Shown here: positions 1 to 8,638 of the stretch, in pieces | Numbering within the stretch: the stretch's first letter is position 1 | Layout of the letters: each line of letters opens with the position of its first letter | DNA from: Arthrobacter sp. B3I4 | Lineage (GTDB): Bacteria; Actinomycetota; Actinomycetes; Actinomycetales; Micrococcaceae | Reading direction: 5' to 3' | DNA length: 64,000 bases | NCBI RefSeq assembly: GCF_030816855.1 | Contig: NZ_JAUSYK010000001.1 | Coordinates: 3,162,001-3,226,000, forward strand | Notes under the pieces: generated by a model | What the model was told of the DNA's origin: nothing | Seen by the model: only the letters and a program-made list of their open reading frames with translations | Database searches by the model: none | Program-made: the position numbers and the translations under genes

Positions 1-177
1 GTCATTGACTGCACGCTGATGGGCGAGTCGGACCCGACGCCGACCGATCCCACCTTGATCTGGCGGGTCTTCCGGCGCGGGGCTAGTACGGGGGGTGGTG
101 CCGACGGCATTCCCAGGCTGACCGAGGTCACGTGGACTCCTCTTGAAAAATCGAAACTTGGATCGAAGAACCGCTAG
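1..177 (+). CDS. C-terminal end of an unidentified protein (partial)
   Basis: Frame 1 is open from the window edge to a TAG at 175-177, giving 58 residues. Third positions are mostly G or C until about base 135, which suggests genuine coding sequence rather than chance. The visible end is polar and ends in a Lys-rich tail with no motif I recognise. The gene starts outside the window and converges on the YciI-like gene. It could still be a fortuitous frame. Confidence 0.35.
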   Translation, partial: VIDCTLMGESDPTPTDPTLIWRVFRRGASTGGGADGIPRLTEVTWTPLEKSKLGSKNR

Positions 178-193
178 CTCGCGGCGGGACGGC

Positions 194-487
194 CTAGCTG
201 GAGTGCTCGGCCAGCAGGCCGGTGACCGGAGCCCACTCCGTGGTGCGGATGCCGGAAATTGCGCTGGCCGCAGCAAAGGGATCCTGCTTGAGGATCGCAC
301 TCAACGCCTCTTCGTCAACGGCGCGGACGATGAGCAGGGCGCCTGCACCGTCGGAGTACGGGCCGCTGGCGAGGAGTGTGCCGTCCTGGGCCAGTCCGGC
401 GGTCCATTCGCGGTGTGCGGGCCGGGCGGCGGCTCGGGATTCGGCGGATTCGGCGTCGTAGACGTACTCAACAGCAAAAACAGTCAT
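194..487 (-). CDS. YciI-like (YCII-related) small protein
   Basis: A 97-residue protein with the YCII-domain pattern: an N-terminal beta strand, an R-P-x-H motif near residues 23-25 followed by a helix, then a G-x-L-L-A-S-G-P turn and a G-A-L-L-I-V strand. Length and motif order fit the family, a dimeric ferredoxin-like fold. Members are loosely linked to small-molecule catalysis or stress, so no precise function is assigned. It starts with ATG and lies downstream of the membrane protein gene on the same strand with a 48-base gap, so cotranscription is possible. Confidence 0.75.
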   Translation of the reverse strand: MTVFAVEYVYDAESAESRAAARPAHREWTAGLAQDGTLLASGPYSDGAGALLIVRAVDEEALSAILKQDPFAAASAISGIRTTEWAPVTGLLAEHSS

Positions 488-535
488 ACCGCTACCCTAT
501 CCCCCCGCCTGCCCGGTTCCCATCCGCTCCCGGCG

Positions 536-1195
536 TCAGGCCAGGAAGACGACCTTGGCCAGCGCTGCGATCCCGGCCGCCCAGAGCATGGAGGTGAGGG
601 TGCCGATGATGAACCGCTCGGCGGCCACCGGGGTTTCCTTCAGCTCCGCGAACCGGCCCAGACCCTTGATCGCCACCACGTAGGCAATCGCCACCGGCTG
701 GCCGGCCAGGATGGCCAGGCATACCGCCAGCCGTTCCAGCACGCCGATAATCGCTCCGCCACGCAGGATGCGGGTGCCGGCTCCGGGCGCCGCCGGGGCA
801 GTGCCCGGGGCCCCGCCTGCGGCCCCGCCTGGGGCCGCGCGGGACACGCCTGCGGCGGGCACGGTCGCGTTCGTAGGCACGGTGGGCGGCGGGGACGGCA
901 CGGTGATTTCGCCGTCGACCGTGGCGCCATGAACGTTTTCCGGCGCGGCGTTTTCCGGCGCGGCAGCGCTACCTGCCGCGGCGCTGCCTTGGGAGGCAGC
1001 GTCTTCAGTGGCGCCGGGGACGGCGCTGTCCGGAACGCCGGCGCCCGCGGCGCTGTCCGAAACGTCGGCGCCGGCGGCCGACCGGATGTCGGACCTGTCA
1101 TCGATGGTCCGGGCAAGACGGAACACCAGGGCGGTGACCGGCCAGCCGGCGAAGCCTGCGACCAGCAGGGCCAGCGTGATCCAGAGGGCGCTCAC
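536..1195 (-). CDS. Membrane protein with Ala/Pro-rich linker, partner of the SatD-like gene
   Basis: A 219-residue protein. Residues 1-25 form one hydrophobic segment. Residues about 36-144 are a low-complexity Ala/Pro/Gly linker. Residues 145-219 contain two or three further membrane segments with the recurring stretch V-A-I-K-G-L-G-R-F-x-E-L-K and then A-E-R-F-I-I-G-T, which I recognise only as a conserved motif of uncharacterised actinobacterial membrane proteins. It starts with GTG, and that codon overlaps the stop of the upstream SatD-like gene (GTGA), so the two are translationally coupled. The linker length is probably variable between strains. No enzymatic motif is seen. Confidence 0.7.
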   Translation of the reverse strand: MSALWITLALLVAGFAGWPVTALVFRLARTIDDRSDIRSAAGADVSDSAAGAGVPDSAVPGATEDAASQGSAAAGSAAAPENAAPENVHGATVDGEITVPSPPPTVPTNATVPAAGVSRAAPGGAAGGAPGTAPAAPGAGTRILRGGAIIGVLERLAVCLAILAGQPVAIAYVVAIKGLGRFAELKETPVAAERFIIGTLTSMLWAAGIAALAKVVFLA

Positions 1196-1914
1196 CGGTC
1201 TCCTTTGCTAGGGGCTTGCCGGGCGGCGTTGTCCGTTCCGGCGGTCAGGCTGTGGGCCAGGGCCAGGAGCATTTCCGCCGCCGGCCTCGCCGCCCATTCT
1301 TCCTGCCAACCGGAGCGCAGGAGCGAACGGCTCACCGACTGTTCCGTAATTCCCAACTGGCGGGCAGCGACCTTCTGCATCCCGTGCGTGCCGGGCTGGC
1401 CGTCCCGGAGGCCGCGCACCGCGTCGACGACCTTCCACTGCGCGGTGGTCCGGTCCTGGACCAGACGCCCGATGAGCCGCAGCACCGCCTCCGCGTTGGC
1501 GCACTCGAGCGTCCCAGGCGGCCCGTCCCCGGGGGTTCCCCCCTTCCCGGCGGCAGCACCGCGCGCAACCGTCCCGGCGGCCACGGCCAGCGGGACATGG
1601 GAGGAAGCGGCCTTGGCCCGCTCCACCGCATGGCGGGCGGCGACAAAGGCCCGGCCCGATCCCTCCCTCGGACTGGCCGGCAGCGGAAGGTCGACCGGGC
1701 CGACGCCGATGCCCACGTACCACCGTCCGTTGCGGAGGGCGTGCAGGGCGACGTCCACGGCCTCTTCGGGGCGGTCCAGGACACCCTGGACTTCATCGCC
1801 GACCGAGCGTTCGAAACCCGCGCCGGGGCAGAGCTCCCCGAGTCCGGCGAGCAGCTCGGGGACGCGGTCGACGTCGGTGCTGCTGCCGCGTTGGTCAATG
1901 GTGAGGACGTACAT
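1192..1914 (-). CDS. SatD-like protein with C-terminal helix-turn-helix, putative regulator
   Basis: A 240-residue protein from the ATG at 1914; an in-frame upstream start exists but would run through the operator-like palindromes. The N-terminus M-Y-V-L-T-I-D-Q-R-G-S, the G-D-E-V-Q motif near residues 39-43, a V-G-I-G-V-G strand near 67-72 and a following G-R-A-F-V-A-A-R-H-A segment match the SatD family and loosely recall the palm fold of nucleotide cyclases. Residues about 178-203 form a helix-turn-helix (A-A-R-Q-L-G-I-T-E-Q-S-V-S-R-S). This suggests a sensory N-domain on a DNA-binding C-domain. Two palindromes lie directly upstream, consistent with autoregulation. Function is inferred, not established. 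Confidence 0.65.
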   Translation of the reverse strand: MYVLTIDQRGSSTDVDRVPELLAGLGELCPGAGFERSVGDEVQGVLDRPEEAVDVALHALRNGRWYVGIGVGPVDLPLPASPREGSGRAFVAARHAVERAKAASSHVPLAVAAGTVARGAAAGKGGTPGDGPPGTLECANAEAVLRLIGRLVQDRTTAQWKVVDAVRGLRDGQPGTHGMQKVAARQLGITEQSVSRSLLRSGWQEEWAARPAAEMLLALAHSLTAGTDNAARQAPSKGDR

Positions 1915-1932
1915 GCTCCAACCATAAGCGGC

Positions 1933-1948
1933 TGATTCGGCACAATCA
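1933..1948. promoter_or_regulatory. Operator-like palindrome, copy 1 (TGATT-N6-AATCA)
   Basis: A perfect 5-bp inverted repeat with a six-base spacer, 19 bases upstream of the SatD-like start. It lies in an 18-base unit (GCTGATT..GCA.AATCA) that recurs 28 bases away with three mismatches. The position fits a repressor site; the bound protein is inferred to be the adjacent HTH protein. Confidence 0.5.
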
Positions 1949-1960
1949 ACCATTCATAGC

Positions 1961-1976
1961 TGATTATGCAGAATCA
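1961..1976. promoter_or_regulatory. Operator-like palindrome, copy 2 (TGATT-N6-AATCA)
   Basis: Second copy of the same palindrome, exactly 28 bases from the first (just under three helical turns). The two copies differ only in the spacer and flanks, as expected for paired operator sites of one dimeric regulator. Confidence 0.5.
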
Positions 1977-2021
1977 GCCGGTATGGGTTTGCGTCCGGCG
2001 GCCAGCCGGACCGCGCTGCTA

Positions 2022-2150
2022 CGACGCTCCCGCCCAGTTACTTCGGTCCTGCCCCGCTGCCAGTCCCGGGAACACACGGACCTGCGGCGCAGACCGCGGT
2101 CCGCGCGGAGGTAACTGGGCGGGAGCGGAGGTAACTGGGCGGGAGCGTCG
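2022..2150. repeat. Intergenic inverted/tandem repeat cluster
   Basis: The 20-base unit GGAGGTAACTGGGCGGGAGC is present twice in tandem at 2107-2126 and 2127-2146. The reverse complement of 2131-2150 occurs perfectly at 2022-2041. The region lies between the SatD-like gene start and the rseP end, both on the minus strand, and has no convincing reading frame. It may be a dispersed noncoding repeat or fold into a long-armed hairpin. Confidence 0.6.
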
Positions 2151-2204
2151 GCACTGGCCCCGGGAGGTGCTGAGGTCACGCCGGGGGCTTGGGCGCGGGC
2201 CGGG

Positions 2205-3536
2205 TCAGCCGAACAGGTTGACCGGTTTGACGATGTCCGCGTAGATGAGCAGCGCGGACATGCCCATCAGCAGCACGGCCACCACGTAGGTCACCGGCAG
2301 CAGCTTGGCGATATCGAACGCACCGGGGTCGGGCCGGCCGAAGAGCTTGGCGATCCGCCGGCGGGCCCCCTCGTACAGCGCCCCGGCGACGTGGCCGCCG
2401 TCGAGCGGCAGCAGCGGGACGAGGTTGAACACGGCCAGCGCGAAGTTCAGCCCGGCAAGCAGCCCGACCAGGGCGGCCAGCCGGCTCTGCAGCGGAATCT
2501 GCTCCATGGCGGCGACTTCTCCGGCCACGCGGCCCACCCCGACGACGCTGATGGGGCCGTTGGGGTCGCGGGGTTCCTCACTGAAGGCGGCCTGCGCCAC
2601 GCCGGCCACCCGGGCCGGCAGGTTCAGCACGACGCCGGCGATCTGCTGGATGTTCTCGCCGGCCATCGGCAGCACGGACGTTGCCGGCTGCGGGACGAGC
2701 GCGGTCTGGGCGCCGATGCCAAGGAAGCCGACGTCCTGGTAGCGGGGTTTGCCGGCGGCGTCCTTGGCCTGCCGGCCGTCCTCGCCGACGACGGGGCGGG
2801 CAGACAGGACGGGGGTGACTGTGGTGGTGACCGGGGCGCCGTCGCGCTCCACCGTGATCCTGACCGGCCGGTCCGCGGAGGCCCGGATCCAGCCGGTGAG
2901 CTCCTCCCAGCTGGTGACAGCCTTGCCGTCGAAGGACGTGATCCGGTCGTTGGGCTTGAGGCCGGCGGCGGCCGCTGGGGTGAGCTTGCAGTCGGCGGAG
3001 TTGGGGTCGACGGTTTCGCCGGCCTTGACCTGGCACTTGGAGACGTCGGCGATGGTGGTGGTGGAGGTCGCGACGCCGAAGCCCATCAGCAGCACGGCGG
3101 TCAGCACCACGCCGATCAGCAGGTTCATCGCCGGCCCGCCGAGCATGATGATGATTTTTTTCCAGACCGGCAGCCGGTAGAAAACCCGGTTGCCGTCGTC
3201 AGGGCCGATTTCCTCGTGCGCCAGGGAACGGGCGTCCGAGGCCAGCGACTGGAACATGCCGGTACTGGAGGTCCGGACGCTGCCGTCCGTCTTGTTCGGC
3301 GGGTACATGCCGATCATCGAGACAAAACCGCCGAGCGGGATGGCCTTGAGTCCGTATTCGGTCTCGCCGCGGCGCCGGGACCAGAGCGTGGGACCGAAGC
3401 CGATCATGTACTTCGTCACGCGCACCTTGAAGAGCTTGGCCGGGACCAGGTGCCCCACCTCGTGCAGGGCGATGGAGACGGCGATGCCGATTACGACGAA
3501 GACGACGCCGAAGATAAAGAGGACAACGGGGCTCAT
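2205..3536 (-). CDS. rseP: Site-2 type intramembrane zinc metalloprotease (M50, RseP/Rip1-like)
   Basis: A 443-residue membrane protease. Residues about 20-35 carry the zinc-binding H-E-V-G-H motif inside the first membrane helix. A PDZ-like domain occupies the middle (G-L-K-P-N-D-R-I near residue 190), and the N-L-V-P-L-L-P-L-D-G-G-H motif near the C-terminus supplies the third metal ligand. The family cleaves membrane-anchored anti-sigma factors and other single-pass proteins within the bilayer. It follows dxr on the same strand with a 40-base gap, the conserved bacterial order dxr-rseP, so the two probably share a transcript. Length is typical. Confidence 0.95.
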   Translation of the reverse strand: MSPVVLFIFGVVFVVIGIAVSIALHEVGHLVPAKLFKVRVTKYMIGFGPTLWSRRRGETEYGLKAIPLGGFVSMIGMYPPNKTDGSVRTSSTGMFQSLASDARSLAHEEIGPDDGNRVFYRLPVWKKIIIMLGGPAMNLLIGVVLTAVLLMGFGVATSTTTIADVSKCQVKAGETVDPNSADCKLTPAAAAGLKPNDRITSFDGKAVTSWEELTGWIRASADRPVRITVERDGAPVTTTVTPVLSARPVVGEDGRQAKDAAGKPRYQDVGFLGIGAQTALVPQPATSVLPMAGENIQQIAGVVLNLPARVAGVAQAAFSEEPRDPNGPISVVGVGRVAGEVAAMEQIPLQSRLAALVGLLAGLNFALAVFNLVPLLPLDGGHVAGALYEGARRRIAKLFGRPDPGAFDIAKLLPVTYVVAVLLMGMSALLIYADIVKPVNLFG

Positions 3537-3576
3537 GCTGGGCTTTGCTACTTCCTGGGCATTGGTCGGCTAGGTG

Positions 3577-4761
3577 TCAGGCGCTTCCAACGGCCAAACG
3601 CTCGAGGGCCCGCGCGCGTGCCCACTGTTCAGCATCCAGCACGGTGTCGAGTGTCAACCCGGAGGATCCCGAGTGCTCGCTGAGGACTGCTTCGATGGTG
3701 TCAACAATATCGGGAAAGCGGATCTGGCCGGCGTGGAAGGCCATCACGGCTTCCTCGTTGGCGGCATTGAAGACCGCGGGGAAGGTGCTCCCCCGCCGGG
3801 CCGCTTCCTTGGCCAGGCCGACGGCGGGGAAAGCCAGGGTGTCCAGCGGTTCAAAACTCCAGCTCGTCGCCTTCGTCCAGTCGCAGGGTTGCGCGGCGCC
3901 GGCCACCCGGTCCGGCCAGCCCAGGCCCAGGGCTATGGGCAGCCGCATGTCCGGCGGCGACGCCTGCGCGATGGTGGAACCGTCGACGAACTGGACCATG
4001 GAGTGCACCACCGACTGCGGGTGGACCACGACGTCGATTTTCTCCAGCGGAATGTCGAAGAGCAGGTGGGCTTCAATGACTTCCAGGCCCTTGTTCACCA
4101 GGCTGGCGGAATTGGTGGTAACCATCAGGCCCATGTCCCAGGTGGGGTGGGCCAGGGCATCCTGCGGTGTGACGTCCTGCAGCTGCTCGCGGGTCCTGCC
4201 GCGGAACGGTCCGCCGGATGCGGTCAGCACCAGCCGGTCCACCTCCGCGGCCGTCCCCGAACGCAGGCACTGGGCGATCGCGGAGTGCTCGGAGTCGACC
4301 GGGACGATCTGACCTTCCCGCGCGGCCGCCTTGACCAGGGCGCCACCGACAATCAGTGATTCCTTATTCGCCAGCGCAAGGGTAGCGCCGGACTTCAGCG
4401 CCGCGAGAGTGGGGGCGAGCCCGATCGAGCCGGTGATCCCGTTGAGCACGACGTCGGCCGGGATTTCCGCAATCCGGGTGGAAGCATCGGGGCCGGCCAG
4501 AATCTCCGGTCGGTAGCCGTGGACGCCGGCTGCGCGGGCGGCGTCGTCGATCAACTGCCGCAGGGACGCCGGGTCTCCGCTGGCAATGCCGATGGCCCGC
4601 GCCCGGGTGTGCACGGCCTGCCGGGCGAGGAGTTCGAGGTTGCCGCCGCCGGCGCTGAGGGCGACGATCTCGAAAAGGTGCGGGGCGCCGTCGACCACGT
4701 CGATGGCCTGGGTGCCAATGGACCCGGTGGATCCGAGAAGGACTATGGTGCGCGGCTGCAT
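3577..4761 (-). CDS. dxr: 1-deoxy-D-xylulose 5-phosphate reductoisomerase
   Basis: A 394-residue enzyme that rearranges and reduces 1-deoxyxylulose 5-phosphate to 2-C-methylerythritol 4-phosphate with NADPH, the committed step of the non-mevalonate isoprenoid pathway. The N-terminal [10 protein letters not shown] motif is the NADPH-binding loop. The central V-D-S-E-H-S-A-I motif and the S-G-G-P-F-R loop belong to the catalytic metal and phosphate site. It starts with ATG and is first in a dxr-rseP unit. The third usual member, ispG, is not in the window downstream of rseP, where the SatD-like pair lies. Confidence 0.97.
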   Translation of the reverse strand: MQPRTIVLLGSTGSIGTQAIDVVDGAPHLFEIVALSAGGGNLELLARQAVHTRARAIGIASGDPASLRQLIDDAARAAGVHGYRPEILAGPDASTRIAEIPADVVLNGITGSIGLAPTLAALKSGATLALANKESLIVGGALVKAAAREGQIVPVDSEHSAIAQCLRSGTAAEVDRLVLTASGGPFRGRTREQLQDVTPQDALAHPTWDMGLMVTTNSASLVNKGLEVIEAHLLFDIPLEKIDVVVHPQSVVHSMVQFVDGSTIAQASPPDMRLPIALGLGWPDRVAGAAQPCDWTKATSWSFEPLDTLAFPAVGLAKEAARRGSTFPAVFNAANEEAVMAFHAGQIRFPDIVDTIEAVLSEHSGSSGLTLDTVLDAEQWARARALERLAVGSA

Positions 4762-4815
4762 GGTTTAAGTATCCCGCACCGGGTTCCGTACCCTCGCCGT
4801 GCACCGAGTTCGCAC

Positions 4816-4911
4816 TTCGCGGCAATCATTGCGCGCGACACTGCCGCGAAATGCGCACTCGACGGCGGTCAGGTGCGCACCGACGGCGGCGAGGTGCGCA
4901 CCCGACGGCGG
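4816..4911. repeat. Intergenic hairpin plus 21-base tandem repeats upstream of dxr
   Basis: TTCGCGGCA at 4816-4824 pairs perfectly with TGCCGCGAA at 4842-4850. It is followed by about two and a half copies of a 21-base unit with core CGACGGCGG...GGTGCGCAC (4860-4880, 4881-4901 and a partial copy). The sequence 4838-4858 recurs with 18 of 21 bases identical at 12456-12476, also beside a GCGGCA/TGCCGC hairpin. This looks like a dispersed noncoding element between divergent genes. Confidence 0.55.
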
Positions 4912-4968
4912 CACTGCCGGGCGGTGAGGGCCGTTGACGCCGCAGAGCGCAGGCGTAACGTGGGGACC

Positions 4969-6447
4969 GTGGAGTGGACGGCCTGGTTTGACGCACCGGA
5001 GTACGAGTTCGCCCGGCAGGTGCTGCAGCGAGGCATCGCCGCCATCTACTTCGTGGCCTTCCTGTCCTCCCTGAACCAGTTCCCGGCGCTCCTCGGCGAG
5101 CGCGGACTCCTGCCCGTGCCGGACGTCCTGGCCCGTTCCCGCCGCCGGGACCGGCCGACCCTGTTCAGCTGGCGGTACTCGGACCGGCTGCTGCGGGCCG
5201 TCTGCTGGGCCGGCCTGCTGATCTCCGCGGTGCTGGTCCTGGGCGTGCCGCAGCAGGGACCGCCATGGGTTCCGCTGCTGGCGTTTCTGACGCTGTGGCT
5301 GCTCTACATGTCCATCGTTAATGTGGGGCAGACGTTTTACGGCTTTGGCTGGGAGATGCTGCTGCTGGAGGCCGGCTTCACCGTGGCGTTCCTGGGCTCG
5401 GACCAGACTCCCCCGCCGCGGACCATCCTGATCCTGCTGGCGTGGCTGGTGTTCCGGCTGGAGTTCGGCGCCGGCATGATCAAGATCCGCGGTGGTTCGG
5501 AGTGGCGTGACCTCACTGCGCTGTACTACCACCACGAAACCCAGCCGATGCCCGGGCCGCTCAGCCGGCAGGCCCACCTGCTGCCCAAGGCGTGGCACCG
5601 GATTGAGGTTCTGGGCAACCACTTCTCCCAGCTGGTGGTGCCGTTCTTCCTCTTCGCGCCGCAGCCGGTGGCCAGCGCGGCCGCCGGGGTCATCATCCTC
5701 ACCCAGCTCTGGCTGGTGGCCAGCGGAAACTTCGCCTGGCTCAACTGGATGGCGATCCTGCTCGCCTTCGCCGCCGTCAGCGACCCGGTAGCGCACGCCC
5801 TGGTCCCGGCGATCCCGCTCGACTGGCACACCGGTGTGTGGGGCGCGGGCGCTCCCGCGGGCGAGGGTAGCCAGGCGCCGGTACCGTGGCTGGTAGTGGT
5901 CTTCCTGGCCACGGTGCTGTTGCTAGTGCTCAGCTACCGGCCGATCGAGAACCTGCTGTCGAAGTACCAGCTGATGAATGCCGCCTTCAACCGCTGGCAG
6001 CTCGTCAATGCCTACGGCGCCTTCGGCTCGGTCACCAAGCAGCGGATTGAAATCATCGTGGAGGGGACCCTCGCTGCGGAACCCGATGACACGGCGGAGT
6101 GGCGGGAGTACGGCTTCCGGGGCAAGCCCGGGGACGTCCGCCGGGTTCCGCGCCAGTGGGCGCCGTACCATCTGCGTCTGGACTGGCTGATGTGGTTCCT
6201 GCCGCTGCGCAGCGTGCACGAGCAGTGGTTTTACGCGTTCCTCGAGAGACTGCTGGAAGCGGACCGCCCCACCCTGCGCCTGCTGCGCCATGACCCGTTC
6301 GACGGCGCCCGTCCCCGCTGGGTGCGGGTCACCAGCTACCTTTACCGCTTCGCCACCCGGGCGGAGTTCCGGCAGACGGGCCAGCGCTGGATCCGGCTCC
6401 AGCTGGGCGAGTCCATTCCGCCGCTGTCCCTGCCGCCGGACACCTGA
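4969..6447 (+). CDS. Lipase maturation factor-like polytopic membrane protein
   Basis: A 492-residue protein from the GTG at 4969; another in-frame GTG lies at 4960, and the much longer upstream frame is rejected as running through intergenic repeats. The N-terminus (W-F-D-A-P-E-Y-E-F-A-R-Q-V-L-Q-R-G-I-A) and several hydrophobic helices, then R-L-E-F-G-A-G-M-I-K-I-R, L-T-A-L-Y-Y-H-H-E-T-Q-P-M-P and later N-A-Y-G-A-F-G-S-V, match the LMF1 family known from animals, where it supports lipase folding in the ER. The bacterial role is unknown. It is monocistronic and divergent from dxr, ending before a strong hairpin. Confidence 0.8.
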   Translation: MEWTAWFDAPEYEFARQVLQRGIAAIYFVAFLSSLNQFPALLGERGLLPVPDVLARSRRRDRPTLFSWRYSDRLLRAVCWAGLLISAVLVLGVPQQGPPWVPLLAFLTLWLLYMSIVNVGQTFYGFGWEMLLLEAGFTVAFLGSDQTPPPRTILILLAWLVFRLEFGAGMIKIRGGSEWRDLTALYYHHETQPMPGPLSRQAHLLPKAWHRIEVLGNHFSQLVVPFFLFAPQPVASAAAGVIILTQLWLVASGNFAWLNWMAILLAFAAVSDPVAHALVPAIPLDWHTGVWGAGAPAGEGSQAPVPWLVVVFLATVLLLVLSYRPIENLLSKYQLMNAAFNRWQLVNAYGAFGSVTKQRIEIIVEGTLAAEPDDTAEWREYGFRGKPGDVRRVPRQWAPYHLRLDWLMWFLPLRSVHEQWFYAFLERLLEADRPTLRLLRHDPFDGARPRWVRVTSYLYRFATRAEFRQTGQRWIRLQLGESIPPLSLPPDT

Positions 6448-6525
6448 GGTCGGCCGGGCAGCCGGGAATGCAGCCCGGGACGAGGCAGCGACGGCGAGCG
6501 CGCCGACTGCGGTGGGCCCATAGGA

Positions 6526-6567
6526 CGCAAATGGCCGGAATGGTGGGTACCATTCCGGCCATTTGCG
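6526..6567. terminator. Bidirectional hairpin between convergent genes
   Basis: An 18-base perfect inverted repeat (arms 6526-6543 and 6550-6567, loop TGGGTA) lies between the convergent LMF-like gene and tctA. Its outer stem AAATGGCC/GGCCATTT also appears in the hairpin at 12347-12384. There is no long T-run, so this may be a stem-only terminator. Confidence 0.65.
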
Positions 6568-6589
6568 GCTACTCGATGAAGCATCCGGC

Positions 6590-8122
6590 CTACACGGACA
6601 CCTCTTCCTTCTCGGGGACCGCTTCGAGGGCGGCCTGGCGGCGGCGCAGCCACCAGGACCCGAGGAAGATCAGCGCCATGGTCGCGTAGACCACGATGGC
6701 GAACGGCGTCGAGAACAGGGCCGCCGGGTCGTTCTGGGAGAGCTGCAGCGAACGCCGCAGCTGCACTTCGAACATCGGGCCCAGGATCATCGCGACCACC
6801 ATCGGCGCTACCGGGTAGCCGTAGCGGCGCATGAAGTAGCCCAGGATGCCGACCACCAGCAGGACACCGACGTCGCTCGGCGAGAAGTTAACCGAGAAGG
6901 CGCCCAGGGCGGCGAAGACCAGGATGCCGGCGTACAGGTAGGGCCGCGGGATCTGCAGGATCTTTACCCAGAGGCCGACAAGCGGCAGGTTGAGCACCAG
7001 CAGCATGAGGTTCCCCACGTACAGGGAGGCGATCAGGGTCCAGACCAGGGCGCCCTGGTTTTCGAACAAAAGCGGTCCGGGCTGGATCTGGTAGCGCTGG
7101 AAAGCCGTGAGCATCATGGCCGCCGTCGCCGTCGTCGGGATGCCGAGGGTCAGCAGCGGCACCAGGACGCCTGCGGCCGCGGCGTTGTTCGCGGCTTCCG
7201 GACCGGCGACACCCTCGATAGCGCCCTTGCCGAACTGGGCTTTGTGGGTGCCCTTCGCCAGTTTCCGCTCGGCAGCGTAGGACAGGAACGTGGAAACGTC
7301 GGCGCCGCCGGCCGGCACCGTGCCGATCGGGAAGCCGATGAAGGTGCCGCGCAGCCAGGGCTTCCAAGACCGCTTCCAGTCCTCCTTGGACAGCCAGGCG
7401 TTCTTGCCCTTGCTGACCGGGATGACTTCAACCGGGCCGTGCCGGAGCTTGGACGCGACATACAGAGCCTCGCCGAGCGCAAACAGCCCCACCGCGACCA
7501 GCACCATGTCGATGCCGTCGACCAGGTTCGGGTTGTCGAAGGTGAAGCGCTGCTGCGCCGTGCTGTCGTCGATGCCGATCAGGCCGATGAACAGGCCCAG
7601 CGCCAGCGAGGCCAGGCCGCGCAGCACCGAAGCGCCCAGCAGCGCGCCCACGGTCAGGAAGGCCACCACCATCAGCGCCACATAGTCCACCGGGCCAAGG
7701 CCGACGGCGAGTTCCGCAACCACCGGGGCGAGGAAGGACAGCAGCACCGTGGCGATGGTGCCGGCGATGAACGAGCCGATGGCCGCCGTCGCGAGCGCCG
7801 CCGCTCCCCGGCCTGCCTTGGCCATCTTGTTGCCCTCCAGCGCCGTGACGATCGAGGAAGACTCGCCTGGCGTGTTGAGCAGGATGGAGGTGGTGGAGCC
7901 GCCGTACATGCCGCCGTAGTAGATGCCGGCGAAGACGATCAGCGCCGCCGCAGGATCCAGGGCGTAGGTGATCGGCATCAGCAGCGCCACGGTCATCGCG
8001 GGCCCGATCCCGGGCAGGACGCCGACGGCGGTGCCGACGAAGACGCCGCCCAGGGCGTAGAGCAGGTAGATCGGCTGGAGCGCCGTCGAAAACCCTTCAA
8101 GCAGGAGCAGGAAACTATCCAT
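6590..8122 (-). CDS. tctA: Tripartite tricarboxylate transporter, large permease TctA
   Basis: A 510-residue protein from the ATG at 8122; a longer frame to 8185 would overlap tctB heavily. It has about a dozen hydrophobic helices with the family signatures [11 protein letters not shown] near residue 40 and [11 protein letters not shown] in the second half. The family takes up citrate and other carboxylates by secondary transport, driven by the cation gradient and fed by a TctC binding protein. The start overlaps the end of tctB by 8 bases, indicating coupled translation. The substrate cannot be read from sequence. Confidence 0.93.
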   Translation of the reverse strand: MDSFLLLLEGFSTALQPIYLLYALGGVFVGTAVGVLPGIGPAMTVALLMPITYALDPAAALIVFAGIYYGGMYGGSTTSILLNTPGESSSIVTALEGNKMAKAGRGAAALATAAIGSFIAGTIATVLLSFLAPVVAELAVGLGPVDYVALMVVAFLTVGALLGASVLRGLASLALGLFIGLIGIDDSTAQQRFTFDNPNLVDGIDMVLVAVGLFALGEALYVASKLRHGPVEVIPVSKGKNAWLSKEDWKRSWKPWLRGTFIGFPIGTVPAGGADVSTFLSYAAERKLAKGTHKAQFGKGAIEGVAGPEAANNAAAAGVLVPLLTLGIPTTATAAMMLTAFQRYQIQPGPLLFENQGALVWTLIASLYVGNLMLLVLNLPLVGLWVKILQIPRPYLYAGILVFAALGAFSVNFSPSDVGVLLVVGILGYFMRRYGYPVAPMVVAMILGPMFEVQLRRSLQLSQNDPAALFSTPFAIVVYATMALIFLGSWWLRRRQAALEAVPEKEEVSV

Positions 8123-8636
8123 GGAAGAACGGCACCCCCTCAAGCAGCGGGCCCGGCGGAAGCGAGACGCCCAGCAGGCCGCCAAACACGTACTGCAGCA
8201 CGAGGGCCATCACCACGGAGACCAGGACCGCCTTCCACAGCGGTTTGGCCTCCAGCGTCCAGGCCGCCCCGCTGAACAGGACGGCCGCCGCCACGGGCCA
8301 GCCCGCCGGTTCGATCAGGAAGATGTGCAGCACCACGAAGGCGACGAGCTTGGCCAAAGCGATCCAGTCCGTCTTGGCCGTGACGTCAAGGTCTTCCCCT
8401 TCCTCGGCCTGGCCGACCTTGCCCCGTAGGACCTGGACGACGATGCCGGCGCCCACGAGCACCAGCATGCTGCAGACGATGTAGGGGAAGGCCCGCGGCC
8501 CGATGCCGGTCTCTGACGGCGGGATCGGAATGGATCCCGCCGTCAGGAGCCCTGCCGCGCCCACGCTCACGAACAACAGGGCAAAGAGAATCTCCCCCGT
8601 TGGCCGTTTGGCGGGCGTGAGAACTTGCGAAGACAT
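8115..8636 (-). CDS. tctB: Tripartite tricarboxylate transporter, small permease TctB
   Basis: A 173-residue protein with four predicted membrane helices and a charged cytoplasmic loop (residues about 70-85, rich in E and K), the usual size and topology of TctB. It forms the small membrane subunit alongside TctA. It lies 2 bases after tctC and overlaps tctA, so the order tctC-tctB-tctA is a single operon. Confidence 0.9.
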   Translation of the reverse strand: MSSQVLTPAKRPTGEILFALLFVSVGAAGLLTAGSIPIPPSETGIGPRAFPYIVCSMLVLVGAGIVVQVLRGKVGQAEEGEDLDVTAKTDWIALAKLVAFVVLHIFLIEPAGWPVAAAVLFSGAAWTLEAKPLWKAVLVSVVMALVLQYVFGGLLGVSLPPGPLLEGVPFFHG

Positions 8637-8638
8637 TG

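Noticed and set aside
143..1927. A 594-codon + strand open frame across the SatD-like region
   Set aside because: Its composition is Arg/Gly-rich without domains, and it runs antisense to three better supported genes and through their coupled junctions.
4519..4968. N-terminal extension of the LMF-like protein to a 642-residue product
   Set aside because: The extra part runs antisense through the start of dxr and through intergenic repeats; the family begins at the GTG near 4969.
6563..8275. A 570-codon + strand open frame opposite tctA
   Set aside because: Shadow of tctA; its sequence is a low-complexity mix of Arg, Gln, Asp and Gly typical of antisense high-GC frames.
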